Assembly (NCBI GenBank): GCA_020024115.1
Contig: JAHHUF010000018.1
Location: forward strand, 1 to 25,518
Length of the DNA: 25,518 bases
Direction: 5' to 3'
Source: Anaerofilum sp.
GTDB taxonomy: Bacteria > Bacillota > Clostridia > Oscillospirales > Ruminococcaceae
Shown here: piece by piece, positions 8,302 to 16,060 of the stretch
How positions within the stretch are numbered: position 1 is the stretch's first letter
How the letters are laid out: each line of letters starts with the position of its first letter
The notes under the pieces: generated by a model
Databases searched by the model: none
What the model was told of the DNA's origin: nothing
Seen by the model: only the letters and a program-made list of their open reading frames with translations
Translations under genes and position numbers: made by a program

Positions 8302-10266
8302 ATGGATTTTGATATTTGTTGTTGTACCTGCAATTCTGAACAATGGCTTGAAGAATTTTTTCGTGCAATATCTGCTGTGAACTATGACAAAAAATGTCTG
8401 CATTTATATGTTACAGACAACAATTCCACTGATAATACCGTTGCTGTGCTGAAAAATTACAAACAATCTTTATCCAATGTATTTGGTGATTTTGAAATTA
8501 TGGAACTTGGGGAAAACAGTGGATTTGGCAAAGCCTGTAACAATTCAGCCCGTGCAGGAAAAAGTGATTATATCTTTTTTTATCATGTGGATACAGCCAT
8601 TTACCAAGATGCTTTTTGTGAATTGGAAAAAGCAATTTTGAAGGCAGACAAAAGAACAGTTGCCTTTGAAATGCGGCAGTTTCCATTAGAATATACCAAA
8701 TATTATGACCCTGTTACCCTGAAAACCGATTGGGCAAGTGGTGCGGCAATGGTTTTGACACGAAAAGTGTTTGAGTTGACAGGTGGATTTGATGAAAGCA
8801 TTTTCATGTATTGTGAAGATGTGGACCTTTCTTGGCGGATTCGCTTGGCAGGGTATGATATTCAGTATGTACCCAGTGCAATCACCGAGCATTTTACAAT
8901 GTCAGAAACATCAGAAATCAAAACCTCTCAAATTGCAGGTCAACTGGCAGGGGATAAAATTTTGCGGCTGAAGTTTGGCACAAAGCAGGATATTAAAGAT
9001 TGGTATTTTTGCGAAAAACGGTTTGAACCCTGCTTAAATGATGACCTCGAAGCCCAACAGCTTGCAAAGAAATTACTGACACAGGCAGAAAAAAACAAAT
9101 CCCATTATCGAAACTTTTATAAAACAAAGCTAAAAAACAGTGGTTTTATCCCTTGTTTTCAAGTGGGATACACATATTTTCGGCTGGGGGCAGAGTATCA
9201 AAACCAACTCCCGAAAGACAAGCCAAAATTTTCTCTCATTATCAGAACCTACCAAAGACCCAATGTGATGAAAAAAACATTGCAAAGTTTGCTGAACCAA
9301 ACCTATAAAAATTTCAGAGTCATTGTGGTGGAAGATGGAGAAAATCCTGTTTCACAAGATGTTATACTTTCTTTTGCTGAACAATTGGACATTCGCTATC
9401 TCTCAGTCAACAAAAATGTAGGGCGGTGTGAAGTGGGCAATATCGGGCTTGCTCAGGTTGACACAAAATATGCCTGTTTTTTGGATGATGATGACTATTT
9501 GTTTGCAGACTTTTTTGAGGTTAATGCGAGGCTGATTGAAACCAATCCTCAGTGCAAAATGTTTTGTTCCAGCTCTGTGGGAGCAAAAACAAAGTATCTC
9601 AATCAAGATGGTTCCCAGTTTGAGTTTGTTGAGAAAAATTATCTCAGTGCAAAAAATTTGCGTCGCATCAACTTTTATGCAGCCAATCCTGTGGCAATTC
9701 AGTCGGTTGTGTTTGAAATAGCCTTGTTTCAGCAATACGGTGGGTTTGATTTGGAGTTGGATGCTCTTGAAGATTGGGATTTGTGGGTTCGATATGCAAC
9801 CCACTGTGAAATTGCTTCCACCGAAAAAACATTAAGTTTATTCAAAGTGCCAGCGGATAAAAAACAAGAGCAAAAACGAATCAATGCAATTGACAAGTAT
9901 CGCACAAAGGCATACACAAAACTTGCAAAATATTCGTCCAATTTTGATGCACAAGAAATATATGGACTGTTTTGGACTCCTGATATGGAGATTCAAGATT
10001 TTGAACAGATACAGCAATCTGCAACCGAAATTCAGCAATCAAAGGTCTGGAAAATTGCAAAAGGACTGCGATTGGTGTGTGGTGTACTTCACAATATGAC
10101 GACTGCAATGTTTGAGTTTACGGAAAACATTATGGAATTTTTTGGCCCTGATGCACCGGAGCAGGACTGTCAGGAATACAAAATGCTTCAAAAATTTGTG
10201 ATGGATACCCAAAATTGTGGGTTTATGCAGTTTGTTCATCGAATGGCGAACAAGCGTCAAAAATAA
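8302..10266 (+). CDS. Two-domain GT2 glycosyltransferase
   Basis: A 654-residue cytoplasmic protein with two GT-A type family-2 domains. Domain 1 (about 1-230) has DNNSTD (39-44), an HVD at 95-97 where the metal-binding DxD normally sits, and the ED-VDLSWR acceptor motif (172-179), resembling rhamnosyl- or galactofuranosyltransferases. Domain 2 (about 308-510) has VEDG (343-346), a clear DDDD (395-398) and LEDWDLW (489-495). The last 140 residues are mostly helical, unrecognised and without an obvious membrane span. The N-terminal strand is oddly Cys-rich (C6, C7, C8, C10). GAGGG lies six bases before the ATG. No clear promoter of its own is seen; it may depend on reading through the hairpin upstream. 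Its likely role is adding two sugars to a surface glycan; donors are unknown. Confidence 0.87.
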   Translation: MDFDICCCTCNSEQWLEEFFRAISAVNYDKKCLHLYVTDNNSTDNTVAVLKNYKQSLSNVFGDFEIMELGENSGFGKACNNSARAGKSDYIFFYHVDTAIYQDAFCELEKAILKADKRTVAFEMRQFPLEYTKYYDPVTLKTDWASGAAMVLTRKVFELTGGFDESIFMYCEDVDLSWRIRLAGYDIQYVPSAITEHFTMSETSEIKTSQIAGQLAGDKILRLKFGTKQDIKDWYFCEKRFEPCLNDDLEAQQLAKKLLTQAEKNKSHYRNFYKTKLKNSGFIPCFQVGYTYFRLGAEYQNQLPKDKPKFSLIIRTYQRPNVMKKTLQSLLNQTYKNFRVIVVEDGENPVSQDVILSFAEQLDIRYLSVNKNVGRCEVGNIGLAQVDTKYACFLDDDDYLFADFFEVNARLIETNPQCKMFCSSSVGAKTKYLNQDGSQFEFVEKNYLSAKNLRRINFYAANPVAIQSVVFEIALFQQYGGFDLELDALEDWDLWVRYATHCEIASTEKTLSLFKVPADKKQEQKRINAIDKYRTKAYTKLAKYSSNFDAQEIYGLFWTPDMEIQDFEQIQQSATEIQQSKVWKIAKGLRLVCGVLHNMTTAMFEFTENIMEFFGPDAPEQDCQEYKMLQKFVMDTQNCGFMQFVHRMANKRQK

Positions 10267-10267
10267 T

Positions 10268-10305
10268 AAAATCACCGATACAGCGATAATTGTATCGGTG
10301 ATTTT
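10268..10305. terminator. Bidirectional terminator between the GT2 gene and tex
   Basis: A 15-bp perfect stem (AAAATCACCGATACA with its complement), an 8-base loop, a T5 tail on the plus side and an A-rich flank on the other. It serves both the GT2 gene and the converging tex operon. Confidence 0.9.
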
Positions 10306-10321
10306 TGTTGTTTATCAAAGA

Positions 10322-12478
10322 TTATTGTTTCATGTTTTCTTGCTGTTTCATAGTCAGTGCAATTCGCTTTTTGGGAATATCTACCTGCATGACCCATACA
10401 GTCACAACATCGCCAACCTTCAAAACCTCGCTGGGATGGCGGATAAAGCGGTTGCAAATTTGGCTGATATGTACCAAACCGTCTTGATGCACTCCAATGT
10501 CAACAAAAGCACCAAAGTCAATGACATTTCGCACAGTGCCTTTCAGCTTCATTCCCGGTTTTAGGTCTTCCAGTTTCATTACATCCGTTCGGAGCATGGG
10601 GGCAGGAAGTTCATCACGCATATCCCGACCGGGACGTAGCAGTTCCGCCACAATATCCTGCAAAGTAGGGATACCGATATTCAGCTTATCAGCAATTTGT
10701 TTTTCCCCCATTGTTTTGATGGTTTGCGGAAGTTCTTTGATGTGCTCACTGCCAATGTCCTGTGGTTGGTACCCACAAATCTCCAGCAGCGCATGGGCGG
10801 CGGTGTAGCTTTCAGGGTGAACGGCGGTGGAGTCCAAAGGGTCAGCCGCATGGGGCAGGCGAAGAAATCCTGCACATTGCTCAAAGGCTTTAGGCCCTAA
10901 CCCTTTCACCTTCAACAATTGCTTGCGGGATGCAAAGGCTCCGCTTTCTTCACGGTATTTGACAATATTTTTTGCGGTGGTTTTGGTGACACCTGCCACA
11001 CGCTCCAACAAAGGAGCACTGGCAGTGTTCAAATCTACACCAACGGTATTTACACAATCTTCAACTACACCATCTAATGTTGCAGCAAGACGAGCAGGAG
11101 GCATATCATGCTGATATTGTCCTACACCAACCGCTTTGGGGTCGATTTTTACCAGTTCTGCCAAGGGGTCTTGCAGGCGGCGTGCAATGGAAACTGCACT
11201 GCGCAGGTTGACATCGTATTCCGGAAATTCTTCCGCAGCCAGCTTGCCTGCAGAGTAAACGCTTGCACCGGCTTCGCTCACAACCATATAACTGACAGGA
11301 CGGCTCAATTCCTGAATCACTTCTGCGGCAAAAATTTCGGTTTCTTTTCCAGCAGTACCGTTTCCGATTGCGATAATTTCAACATTGTGCTTTTCAATCA
11401 AATTGTGAATTGTCTTTTTGGCTGCATCCACTTTTTTAAATTCTGGAACAGGATAGACAACCGCAGTATCCAAAACCTTACCTGTGGCATCAACAACTGC
11501 AACCTTACATCCCATACGATAGCCGGGGTCTAGACCCATAGCTACTTTGCCTTTGATAGGGGGAGCCAATAAAAGCTGACGCAAGTTCTGCCCAAACACT
11601 TCAATTGCACCTTCGGCGGCTTGTTCGGTAAGTGTACTGCGGACTTCTCGTTCTAAGCTGGGATGAATCAAACGGGAATAAGAATCTTCAATTGCAAGTT
11701 CAATCTGTTTTGCACAAGCACTTTGATTGCGGATAAAAGGAGAAAGGCAAAGATTGAGAGCAGTTTCTTCGTTTACCTGAATGGAAACCTTCAAAAAGTT
11801 TTCCCGTTCTCCACGGTCAATGGCAAGTACACGATGCCCTGCAATTTTGGAAACACTCTGACTAAATTCGTAGTAGCTACTGTATACGCTGTCCTCGTCT
11901 TTTGCGGCTTTGGTAACAACCATTCCGCTGTTAAAGTAAAAACTGCGTAGCTTGGCACGCAATGCCGCAGTGTCACTAGCAATTTCTGCAATAATATCCC
12001 TCGCTCCTGCCAGTGCATCTTCAACTGTAACAACCTCTTCTGTCAAAAATTCCACGGCTTTTGCAAAAGGGTCTGCCTGTGGCTCCTGCCGCAAAAGCCA
12101 ATCTGCCAAAGGTTGCAATCCTTTGGCTTTTGCAATGCTGGCGCGGGTTTTCCGTTTGGGTTTGTAGGGGCGATAAATGTCCTCAACTTCTGCAAGGGTT
12201 TGTGCTTTTTCCAAAGCGGCTGACAGTGCCTCTGTCCATGCTCCTTGTTCTTCAATGGAGGCTTTTACAGTCTCTTTGCGTTCATCCAGTCCTCGCAAAT
12301 ATTCCAGCCGTTCTGCCAATTGGCGCAAAATCTGGTCATCCATACTGCCGGTGGCTTCTTTTCGATAACGGGCAATGAAAGGAATGGTATTTCCTGCATC
12401 TATCAGTTCTACCGCAGCCTGCACTTTATCCGCCTGCTGAGAAAGTTCTTGGGCAATTTGTTTTATGTGTTTTGTCAT
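10322..12478 (-). CDS. tex: Tex-family RNA-binding transcription accessory protein
   Basis: 718 residues, the normal length for Tex. The order is: helical Tex N-terminal region with the invariant IPFIARYRKEATG early on; a YqgF/RNase H-like fold that includes GLDPGYRMGCKVAVVD; helix-hairpin-helix repeats (NTASAPLLERVAGV and KGLGPKAFEQCAGFLRLP); and a C-terminal S1 domain (about 640-712, with GTVRNVIDFGAFVDIGVHQD). Tex binds nucleic acid and is linked to transcription and RNA turnover, and to survival and toxin expression in some pathogens. GAGGAG lies eight bases before the ATG, inside the end of the upstream gene. Its ATG overlaps the yfhO stop (ATGA), so the two are translationally coupled. 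Confidence 0.96.
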   Translation of the reverse strand: MTKHIKQIAQELSQQADKVQAAVELIDAGNTIPFIARYRKEATGSMDDQILRQLAERLEYLRGLDERKETVKASIEEQGAWTEALSAALEKAQTLAEVEDIYRPYKPKRKTRASIAKAKGLQPLADWLLRQEPQADPFAKAVEFLTEEVVTVEDALAGARDIIAEIASDTAALRAKLRSFYFNSGMVVTKAAKDEDSVYSSYYEFSQSVSKIAGHRVLAIDRGERENFLKVSIQVNEETALNLCLSPFIRNQSACAKQIELAIEDSYSRLIHPSLEREVRSTLTEQAAEGAIEVFGQNLRQLLLAPPIKGKVAMGLDPGYRMGCKVAVVDATGKVLDTAVVYPVPEFKKVDAAKKTIHNLIEKHNVEIIAIGNGTAGKETEIFAAEVIQELSRPVSYMVVSEAGASVYSAGKLAAEEFPEYDVNLRSAVSIARRLQDPLAELVKIDPKAVGVGQYQHDMPPARLAATLDGVVEDCVNTVGVDLNTASAPLLERVAGVTKTTAKNIVKYREESGAFASRKQLLKVKGLGPKAFEQCAGFLRLPHAADPLDSTAVHPESYTAAHALLEICGYQPQDIGSEHIKELPQTIKTMGEKQIADKLNIGIPTLQDIVAELLRPGRDMRDELPAPMLRTDVMKLEDLKPGMKLKGTVRNVIDFGAFVDIGVHQDGLVHISQICNRFIRHPSEVLKVGDVVTVWVMQVDIPKKRIALTMKQQENMKQ

Positions 12479-14895
12479 TCTTTGGTCTCCTCATCTACAA
12501 TCATTTGAATTTGTACATTTTGCAGTCGATATGATGGGATTTTTTTGCGTGGTTTTCGTTGCTTCATTTTGCGACAAATCATAAGATAAACAATCCAAAC
12601 AAGCCATGCAGCCAATGCAATCAAACAAGCAGAGGAAAACAAAGGTGTTTGGTATGCAAAACGAATTTCATTTTCTCCGGCAGGGCAAACAATTGCCATC
12701 ATTCCATTATCAACCTTTAATACTTCTGTTTTGTTTCCATTGATATAGGCAGTGAAGCCCTCATCATAAGGAACAGAAAAAACAACAAATTTTTCCTTGT
12801 CCAGTGTGATATTTCCACCAAAACCGAAAGAATCTGTCCAAACATTTTGCAAACCTGCGGCTTTTCGGCTGGCAACATCCTGTGCAAAAAGCTCCTCTTT
12901 GCTGCTTTTTAAATTGGAAGGCAAAGCATTGGCAACGGTGGAGTATGTTTCCTGCTGGGTTTCGTCCAGTATAACCGCACGCAGCAACAGATGCACCTGT
13001 GTGTTGTCATCAAGGCTGTTATATTCTTGCAGCGGCATAAAATAATCCACAGCAAAGCCAATGGGTAAAGCGTTTTTGTTTTCCCAAATGGCATAAGCTC
13101 CTTGGTTTTGGATTCTTGTCCAGCCTGCTGTGTCATCCAGTTTTTTCTGGGTGGAATCAGCAGATTCAAGAGGACTGAGCAGATAACGACAGCCCAAAAA
13201 GCTGCGGAGTGTGTTGAGGGCTGCCCCTTCCAATTCTTCGCCCGGCTTGGAAGAAACATCACGCTTTACACCAACACTGGGGTAAAATTCCATAATACTG
13301 GGGGCAACGGTACTGTTGAAAAAGCGCAGATTCGACCGATTGAGCCAAATGCCTACATTGTCAGGGGCATCTTGGGTATCAATGCGGTAAAAGCCATCTT
13401 TTGGAAGTGATACCTGTGTTTTCGCATCATACATTTGCGCTTTGTATCCTGCATCACTTTCCCATTGTGGAAATTTTCCTAACGCAATATGCAAAACTGA
13501 ATACACAACCGAAAAAGCAAGCACAGCCGCCAGAAGTCGATTGGAAAAATGAAGATTTTTTCGTGAGAAATGCCAGAGAATGTACAGGATAATAAATGCA
13601 AGAACCCCTTGCAGAACAGTCAGCCAGAATTTTGAAGGGTACTGCTCCACACCAAAACTCCAGCTCCCGTTTTCTTTTTTGGGGATGAGACCAAAAATCA
13701 AAAAGGTTGCACTGATAACGGCAGAGGCTTTGAAACCCCACATAAAGTCGATGTCAGAATCCTCCAATGCCTGAATGGTAGCAGCACACATCAGCAGAAT
13801 GGGCATATAGTACCAACGAGCATAATAGCTGGAGTTAAAGGCATAATAACTGGAGTTCAGAATGGGAACCATTGCCATTCCAAAGCACACAAGCATAATT
13901 GCACTCAAAGCGGTTTTCTTTTTGTTGTGCAGATAAGCCAGCACACCAGACATTCCAACCAAAGGCAGATAGGCAGACATACTGGTGTGGCGAATAACTG
14001 CATCAGTGAATACATTCGGCATATAGCATGGGTCGGGTGGGAAGAAAAGGGAATAGAAAATAGCAAAGTATTGCTGTACCTTTCCGTACATCAAAAATCC
14101 GAATCCGCTGGAAACGCTGGCGGTGCGAGGGTTTCCTGCAAGAAAAACAACCGAAGGCCACAGCAAAATGCTGCCCATCAAACAGCCAAGCACAGCTTCA
14201 AAAAAGAGCCATCCAAAGTGAGATAAAGTCAGCTCATATTCGCCTTTTAGCACCTTGATGAAAAAATAGATGAGCAAAAAAACGACCTGTCCAACAAAAA
14301 AGAAATAGTTGTTTAATAAGTTCAGAGCAACAAAAACAGCAAAAATCCCCTTTTTCTTTTCCAGAACAGCTTCATCCAATGCCCACAAAAGAAAAGGGAA
14401 CAGGGCTATTACATCTAAAAAGTGGTTGAAAAATACATTATACACCGAAAAACCCGAAAATGCGTATAAACACGCACCGACAATCGTTAGATTGCGGCTT
14501 TTGGTGTAGCGGCGCATCCACAAAAATGCACCCAATCCGCTGACCGCAAATTTTAAACACAGCAAAGGGCACATCAAATAGGGAAGCCATGCAGAGGGAA
14601 ACAACAGACTCAGCCAGAAAAAGGGTGAGCCAATCATATAAAAGGAATAGCTGTTCACAAAGCTGGAGCCTAAATCGGTCGCCCAACTGAACTGCCCTTT
14701 TCCATCTTTGATAAAATCGTTTGCGTATTGCCAAAAGCTAATCTGTTGGCTGTTAAAGTCACCGGCATAAATAAACAATCCTTTATCAACAATCATAAAG
14801 GGAATGAAAATTGCAGCCGATGCTGCCAAACAAAACCAAAATGTAAGAGCAGCACCGTTATAGCGATAGTTTGGTTTTCTTACAAGCCCAATCAC
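12475..14895 (-). CDS. yfhO: YfhO-family membrane glycosyltransferase
   Basis: 806 residues. About a dozen hydrophobic spans fill the first 460 residues; then comes a large, probably extracellular domain (about 480-760), one last span and a short basic tail. The first outside loop has the family's acidic and polar pattern (YAGDFNSQQISFWQYANDF, then ATDLGSSFVNSYSFYMIGSP), the likely active site of a GT-C type enzyme using a lipid-linked sugar. In Bacillus subtilis YfhO is tied to glycosylation of lipoteichoic acid; here a role in decorating a wall or lipid-linked polymer is inferred. The start is GTG with AAAGGAGG six bases before it. It lies 23 bases after dus and overlaps tex by four. Confidence 0.88.
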   Translation of the reverse strand: MIGLVRKPNYRYNGAALTFWFCLAASAAIFIPFMIVDKGLFIYAGDFNSQQISFWQYANDFIKDGKGQFSWATDLGSSFVNSYSFYMIGSPFFWLSLLFPSAWLPYLMCPLLCLKFAVSGLGAFLWMRRYTKSRNLTIVGACLYAFSGFSVYNVFFNHFLDVIALFPFLLWALDEAVLEKKKGIFAVFVALNLLNNYFFFVGQVVFLLIYFFIKVLKGEYELTLSHFGWLFFEAVLGCLMGSILLWPSVVFLAGNPRTASVSSGFGFLMYGKVQQYFAIFYSLFFPPDPCYMPNVFTDAVIRHTSMSAYLPLVGMSGVLAYLHNKKKTALSAIMLVCFGMAMVPILNSSYYAFNSSYYARWYYMPILLMCAATIQALEDSDIDFMWGFKASAVISATFLIFGLIPKKENGSWSFGVEQYPSKFWLTVLQGVLAFIILYILWHFSRKNLHFSNRLLAAVLAFSVVYSVLHIALGKFPQWESDAGYKAQMYDAKTQVSLPKDGFYRIDTQDAPDNVGIWLNRSNLRFFNSTVAPSIMEFYPSVGVKRDVSSKPGEELEGAALNTLRSFLGCRYLLSPLESADSTQKKLDDTAGWTRIQNQGAYAIWENKNALPIGFAVDYFMPLQEYNSLDDNTQVHLLLRAVILDETQQETYSTVANALPSNLKSSKEELFAQDVASRKAAGLQNVWTDSFGFGGNITLDKEKFVVFSVPYDEGFTAYINGNKTEVLKVDNGMMAIVCPAGENEIRFAYQTPLFSSACLIALAAWLVWIVYLMICRKMKQRKPRKKIPSYRLQNVQIQMIVDEETKE

Positions 14896-14918
14896 AAAAT
14901 TCCTCCTTTACTCTTATT

Positions 14919-15893
14919 CTATATATCAGGATTTTCTTCCAATACTTGTCGAATTAACACTTCTAAATCGTCCAATGTTTTCAAAGTGCCGCAAGCACGG
15001 CGAAGGGCAGGGGCATGGTGCAGACCTTTCATATAATAAACAGCACTGCTTCTTGCTTGGCTCATTGCCACATATTCGCCCTTTTCTTCTACCATATCAC
15101 GAATCTGTTGCCGCAAAAGATTCATTCGCTCCGAAAGACAAGGCGCTGCGGGAATTTCGGTTTGTTCCAGCATGGCTTTGATTTGTGTAAACAGCCATGG
15201 AGCACCCAATGCACCTCTGCCAACCATCACCCCATCGCAGCCTGTTTGCTCCATCAATTGTTTGGCGTCCAGAGGGGTTTCAATGTCACCGTTGGCAAGA
15301 ACAGGAATTTTTACCGCTGCTTTTACCTGTGCAATTATATCCGTATGCAAGCCGGGGCGATACATTTCCTCTCGTGTGCGTCCATGAACTGCAAGCAGAG
15401 CCACCCCTGCGTCTTCGCAGCGTTTGGCAAGTTCTACCGCTGTGATGTGTTCTGCATCCCAGCCAATCCGCATTTTTACCGTTACAGGTCGGCTGCCTGC
15501 TGCATTTACCACTGCTTTTGCAATTTCTCCGCCCAAAGCAGGGGTTTTCATCAATGCACTGCCTGCACCGCTGCCCACAATTTTTGGGGCAGGGCAGCCC
15601 ATATTGATGTCGTAAAAATCAAATGAATATGTTTCAATCAGTCTGGCAGCCTGTGCCATTGTTTCGGGTTCAGCTCCAAACAACTGCACTCCATAGGGAG
15701 CGCAGTTTTCGCCGTTATATATGAGTTTGGGGCTTTTTTTGTCCCCCAAAGTCAGGGCTTTTGCACTTACCATTTCGCTGATGGTAAAGCTTGCCCCAAA
15801 TTTTGCCGCAAGTCGACGCTGTGCAGCATCAGTAAAACCTGCCATCGGTGCCAATGCAGCACCGGCTGCAAGCTGAATGTTACCTAGTGTCAA
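14919..15893 (-). CDS. dusB: tRNA-dihydrouridine synthase (DusB type)
   Basis: 324 residues from the TTG at 15893, which has AAAGAGGT five bases before it; this start gives the normal family length, whereas the longer frame adds 26 unrelated residues. The enzyme reduces uridines in the tRNA D-loop using FMN and NADPH. Visible hallmarks: APMAGFTD at the flavin site, MGCPAPKIVGSGAG with the catalytic Cys, VKMRIGWD, HGRTREEMYRPG, LANGDI and MVGRGALGAPWLF. It is the first gene of the minus-strand dus-yfhO-tex operon and diverges from polA. The family is certain; DusB rather than another Dus is likely from overall similarity. Confidence 0.94.
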   Translation of the reverse strand: MTLGNIQLAAGAALAPMAGFTDAAQRRLAAKFGASFTISEMVSAKALTLGDKKSPKLIYNGENCAPYGVQLFGAEPETMAQAARLIETYSFDFYDINMGCPAPKIVGSGAGSALMKTPALGGEIAKAVVNAAGSRPVTVKMRIGWDAEHITAVELAKRCEDAGVALLAVHGRTREEMYRPGLHTDIIAQVKAAVKIPVLANGDIETPLDAKQLMEQTGCDGVMVGRGALGAPWLFTQIKAMLEQTEIPAAPCLSERMNLLRQQIRDMVEEKGEYVAMSQARSSAVYYMKGLHHAPALRRACGTLKTLDDLEVLIRQVLEENPDI

Positions 15894-15921
15894 AATATAC
15901 CTCTTTATAATGTGGATTTTT

Positions 15922-15952
15922 GTGCTGTGAAAATCAAAAAAGATTTTCGCAC
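15922..15952 (-). other. Stem-loop at the predicted 5' end of the dus mRNA
   Basis: GTGC plus GAAAATC on one side pair with GATTTTC plus GCAC on the other (11 bp, one 3-base bulge, 6-base A/T loop). It would form within a few bases of the predicted dus transcription start, about 30 bases before the TTG. It could protect the 5' end or tune translation. Confidence 0.4.
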
Positions 15953-15961
15953 TTCTACAAT

Positions 15962-15970
15962 ATTGTATCA
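15962..15970 (-). promoter_or_regulatory. Possible dus promoter (extended -10 TGATACAAT)
   Basis: TGA followed by TACAAT on the minus strand. No good -35 box is seen. The transcript would start near 15955, about 60 bases before the dus start codon. Confidence 0.4.
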
Positions 15971-15985
15971 TAAATCGGTGGTTTG

Positions 15986-15994
15986 TGGTATACT
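15986..15994 (+). promoter_or_regulatory. polA promoter (extended -10 TGGTATACT)
   Basis: TGG followed by TATACT, with only a weak -35 (TATCAT at 15966-15971, 17-base spacer) that overlaps the proposed dus -10. The leader would be about 60 bases. Confidence 0.55.
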
Positions 15995-16060
15995 GTTTAA
16001 AACGAACTTTTTATCAATTCTCACAAAATGATTTTGTTTTTTGTAAAAAGGAGAAACAGC

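Noticed and set aside
15015..15626. Plus-strand open frame of 203 codons opposite dus
   Set aside because: The dus gene has all family motifs on the other strand; this frame has a Cys/His-rich random composition and no ribosome site.
15922..15952. Terminator of either dus or polA
   Set aside because: It lies between divergent genes at their 5' sides, so no transcript needs ending here, and no T-run follows on the polA side.
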